Assembly: GCA_003542325.1 (NCBI GenBank)
Contig: DPKV01000164.1
Location: 1 to 7,917, forward strand
From: Anaerolineaceae bacterium
GTDB lineage: Bacteria > Chloroflexota > Anaerolineae > Anaerolineales > Anaerolineaceae
Reading direction: 5' to 3'
Length of the DNA stretch: 7,917 nucleotides
This document shows, one piece after another, positions 5,876-7,917 of the stretch (positions within the stretch are counted from its first letter, which is position 1; the number at the start of each line of letters is the position of its first letter). The position numbers and the translations under genes were made by a program. A model generated the notes under the pieces. That model was not told where the DNA came from. It saw nothing but the letters and a program-made list of their open reading frames with translations, and ran no database searches.

Positions 5876-6134
5876 TTAAACAAATTGGATAAACTTTGTT
5901 ATTCTAATCTTATTTTAATGTCAATTTAAGAAACATAAAGTACGATTTATGCAGGCACAAATTATTTATCGGTATCTGGTGTGTCTACCACCTGATTTTT
6001 CCAGCAACGCTTAGTTCTGGGGATTATGGTGGTTACCTCCCTAAGGATCGCCTGGTATGTTGCCCCCCATGCCAGGCGACCACTTTTAAAGGCTGAAAAA
6101 AGACTGATTAAGCAGGAAAACCTGCTGGCTGGAG
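5876..6134. other. Structured intergenic region before the deacetylase gene
   Basis: The first 90 bases after the NYN-domain gene are AT-rich and show no clear terminator. The rest can fold. ACCACC (5987-5992) pairs with GGTGGT (6028-6033), with an inner CCAG and CTGG pair. CGCCTGG (6049-6055) pairs with CCAGGCG (6072-6078), with ATG/CAT extending the stem inside. AGCAGG (6111-6116) pairs with CCTGCT (6121-6126) over an AAAA loop. None ends in a clean T-run. It could be a small RNA, a leader or a decayed repeat. I recognise no Rfam-type consensus. Confidence 0.4.
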
Positions 6135-6145
6135 TAAAATAGAAT
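6135..6145 (+). promoter_or_regulatory. Candidate -10 region of the deacetylase gene
   Basis: TAAAAT (6135-6140) overlaps TAGAAT (6140-6145). The latter lies exactly 6 nt before an ATG at 6152, the same spacing as in the NYN-domain gene. That ATG opens only a 12-codon ORF (6152-6190) that runs out of frame across the proposed deacetylase start at 6174. No good -35 box is seen. Confidence 0.4.
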
Positions 6146-6173
6146 CCAATTATGGTAGGTGAGGCCCGAGTTC

Positions 6174-7034
6174 ATGAAACAAATCCCTGAATATTCTGGA
6201 AAATCATTACTGGCTGTTTTGGCACACCCTGACGATGAGACATTTGGGATGGGCGGTACTCTGGCGTTATATGCCCGGCGGGGTGTGAGCGTGCAGTTGA
6301 TCTGTGCAACCCGCGGCGAAGTGGGCGAGATTGATCCTGAATATAAGGAAAGCCTCAAGAGCGCAGCCTGTTTGCGGACCCAGGAACTGCGCTGTGCAGC
6401 GGATACTTTGGGGATTGAAGTGATTCATTTTCTGAACTACCGCGATTCGGGGATGCCCGGATCGCCGGATAACACCCACCCCAAAGCACTGGCGGCCCAG
6501 CCGGTAGAGCAGGTGGCGCGGGAAGTGGCACATCTCATCCGGCAGATTCAGCCCGAGGTCGTCCTGACCTTTGATCCGATTGGCGGGTACCGTCACCCGG
6601 ACCACATTGCCATTCAAAGAGCAACCGTTCTGGGGTTTGATTTGGCGGGCGACCCGGAATTTGCTGACCCTGAAGGGCTGCCTCCATTCCATCCGCAAAA
6701 GCTTTATTTCCACACGATGAACCGGACCTTCCTGAAAATATCTGTCCGGGTGATGCGGTTGATCGGGCAGGACCCCCGTCAATTTGGCCAGAATAAGGAT
6801 ATTGACCTCGTTTCACTGACTGAAGTGGACTTCCCGACCCATGTGAAGATTGATTACCGTCCAGTCAGAGACGTTCGTAAAGCGGCCGCGGCCTGCCATG
6901 CCAGCCAGGGCGGGGCGATGATGACCAAAGGCGTTCGGGGGATGGTCAGCCGGTTGTTTGGCGGTTATTACGACACGTATATGCAGGCAAATCCGGAGCC
7001 GGGGGATGGGATAAAAATGGATTTGTTTGGTTAA
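6174..7034 (+). CDS. PIG-L/LmbE-family zinc-dependent deacetylase
   Basis: This 286-residue protein is of the PIG-L family, whose members remove acetyl groups from N-acetylglucosaminyl compounds or cleave related amides using one zinc ion. AHPDDE (17-22) opens the domain. By analogy with mycobacterial MshB, H18 and D21 bind zinc, D20 is the general base, and the third ligand is H144 in GGYRHPDH (137-144). GMGGTLALYARRG, ATRGEVGEI and YRDSGM (89-94) are further family hallmarks; the last occurs in the mycothiol enzymes MshB and Mca. The substrate is unknown: a thiol cofactor, a glycolipid or a sugar conjugate are all possible. No signal peptide is seen, so it is probably cytoplasmic. I chose ATG 6174 for its GGTGAGG (6158-6164), 9 nt upstream. 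A GTG at 6159 would add five residues but lacks a proper ribosome binding site. Confidence 0.92.
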   Translation: MKQIPEYSGKSLLAVLAHPDDETFGMGGTLALYARRGVSVQLICATRGEVGEIDPEYKESLKSAACLRTQELRCAADTLGIEVIHFLNYRDSGMPGSPDNTHPKALAAQPVEQVAREVAHLIRQIQPEVVLTFDPIGGYRHPDHIAIQRATVLGFDLAGDPEFADPEGLPPFHPQKLYFHTMNRTFLKISVRVMRLIGQDPRQFGQNKDIDLVSLTEVDFPTHVKIDYRPVRDVRKAAAACHASQGGAMMTKGVRGMVSRLFGGYYDTYMQANPEPGDGIKMDLFG

Positions 7035-7035
7035 C

Positions 7036-7107
7036 TGTGAATGGTGAGTAGTGGATTGTGAATGGTATGAAAGGTACTGGGGATTGGGTATTAGGTATTA
7101 GGAATTA
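7036..7107. repeat. Short tandem repeats in intergenic DNA
   Basis: TGTGAATGGT occurs at 7036-7045 and 7057-7066, inside a G/T/A-rich stretch almost without C. Four heptads follow directly head to tail: GGGATTG (7080-7086), GGTATTA (7087-7093), GGTATTA (7094-7100) and GGAATTA (7101-7107). This is like the heptameric short tandem repeats known from cyanobacterial and other intergenic regions. It starts 2 nt after the deacetylase stop. Confidence 0.65.
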
Positions 7108-7187
7108 AGTCATCAGGGAACTACAGGATGGCAGCACAACAAATTCAGGGCTGACTGTATTGATTTATTGAGGATTGGTATTATGCG

Positions 7188-7223
7188 CGTAGATACACCC
7201 CGCCGGGGCGTATCTACGTTTTT
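7188..7223 (+). repeat. Long palindrome between convergent genes, possibly acting as terminator
   Basis: CGTAGATAC (7188-7196) pairs with GTATCTACG (7210-7218), and CCCC (7198-7201) pairs with GGGG (7205-7208). There is one A-C mismatch between the two helices and a GCC loop. On the + strand it runs into TTTTT (7219-7223), so it could terminate the deacetylase transcript, although it lies about 150 nt beyond the stop. GTAGA...TCTAC palindromes of this size with a GC-rich centre are a common dispersed-repeat shape. Copy number is unknown here. Confidence 0.6.
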
Positions 7224-7236
7224 GGATATGTTTATT

Positions 7237-7252
7237 AAAAAAACCAGGTGGT

Positions 7253-7253
<1 letters not shown>
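7237..7253 (-). terminator. Possible weak terminator of clpB
   Basis: On the minus strand, immediately before and touching the clpB stop, AACC, loop ACCT, GGTT makes a 4-bp stem that runs directly into a run of seven T residues (7243-7237, the first two shared with the stem). The U-tract is good but the stem is very short, so termination here is uncertain. Confidence 0.3.

Positions 7254-7917
<664 letters not shown>

Noticed and set aside
5985..6020. Resemblance to a TPP riboswitch (ACCTGAT followed by CCAGC)
   Set aside because: The essential CTGAGA element is missing upstream, the spacing is wrong, and the downstream gene has no thiamine link. Treated as coincidence.
5876..6173. Possible 6S, SRP or RNase P RNA in the structured gap
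   Set aside because: No SRP tetraloop domain, no RNase P conserved core, and no clear single long 6S-like hairpin with a central bubble. Left as an unnamed structured region.
6267..6782. 171-codon reverse-strand open frame inside the deacetylase gene
   Set aside because: It is antisense to a gene with intact catalytic motifs, and has no domain or ribosome binding site.

Overview
This 7.9 kb window looks like a chromosomal segment of a Chloroflexota bacterium, probably class Anaerolineae. The assignment is an inference. It rests on a secreted beta-helix protein ending in a hydrophobic YLPLVLK tail (a C-terminal signature I associate with exported Chloroflexota proteins), on the mix of housekeeping genes with moderate GC content, and on GC-rich palindromes and G/T-rich short tandem repeats between genes. 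No tRNA, rRNA, CRISPR array, transposase or phage gene was found.

Layout, left to right. A rho-independent terminator (26-62) ends a gene outside the window. A secreted right-handed beta-helix protein follows (196-1470, +). A 323-base gap carries a nested palindromic repeat (1576-1623). Triosephosphate isomerase (1794-2555, +) ends in a strong terminator. Convergent to it is a small secreted protein of unknown function (2652-3155, -), whose leader can fold so that its ribosome binding site is paired. Upstream of that, on the same strand, lies a tight three-gene operon (5200 down to 3361): a class I SAM-dependent methyltransferase, a four-segment membrane protein and uracil phosphoribosyltransferase (upp). 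These are joined by ATGA and TAATG overlaps. Diverging from the operon is a YacP-like NYN-domain putative ribonuclease (5387-5875, +). A structured intergenic region precedes a PIG-L/LmbE-family deacetylase (6174-7034, +). After a repeat-rich gap, the window ends inside the 3' part of clpB (7253 to the right edge, -).

Most genes are core metabolism or maintenance: glycolysis, pyrimidine salvage, protein disaggregation and RNA turnover. They do not form one pathway. I see no clear new multi-gene system. The most interesting signals are the leader that can pair with the Shine-Dalgarno sequence (3161-3236), the closely matching TAGAAT-N6-ATGG arrangements suggesting leaderless starts (5375-5390 and 6140-6155), the unexplained coupling of upp to a methyltransferase and a membrane protein, and the dispersed-type palindromes.
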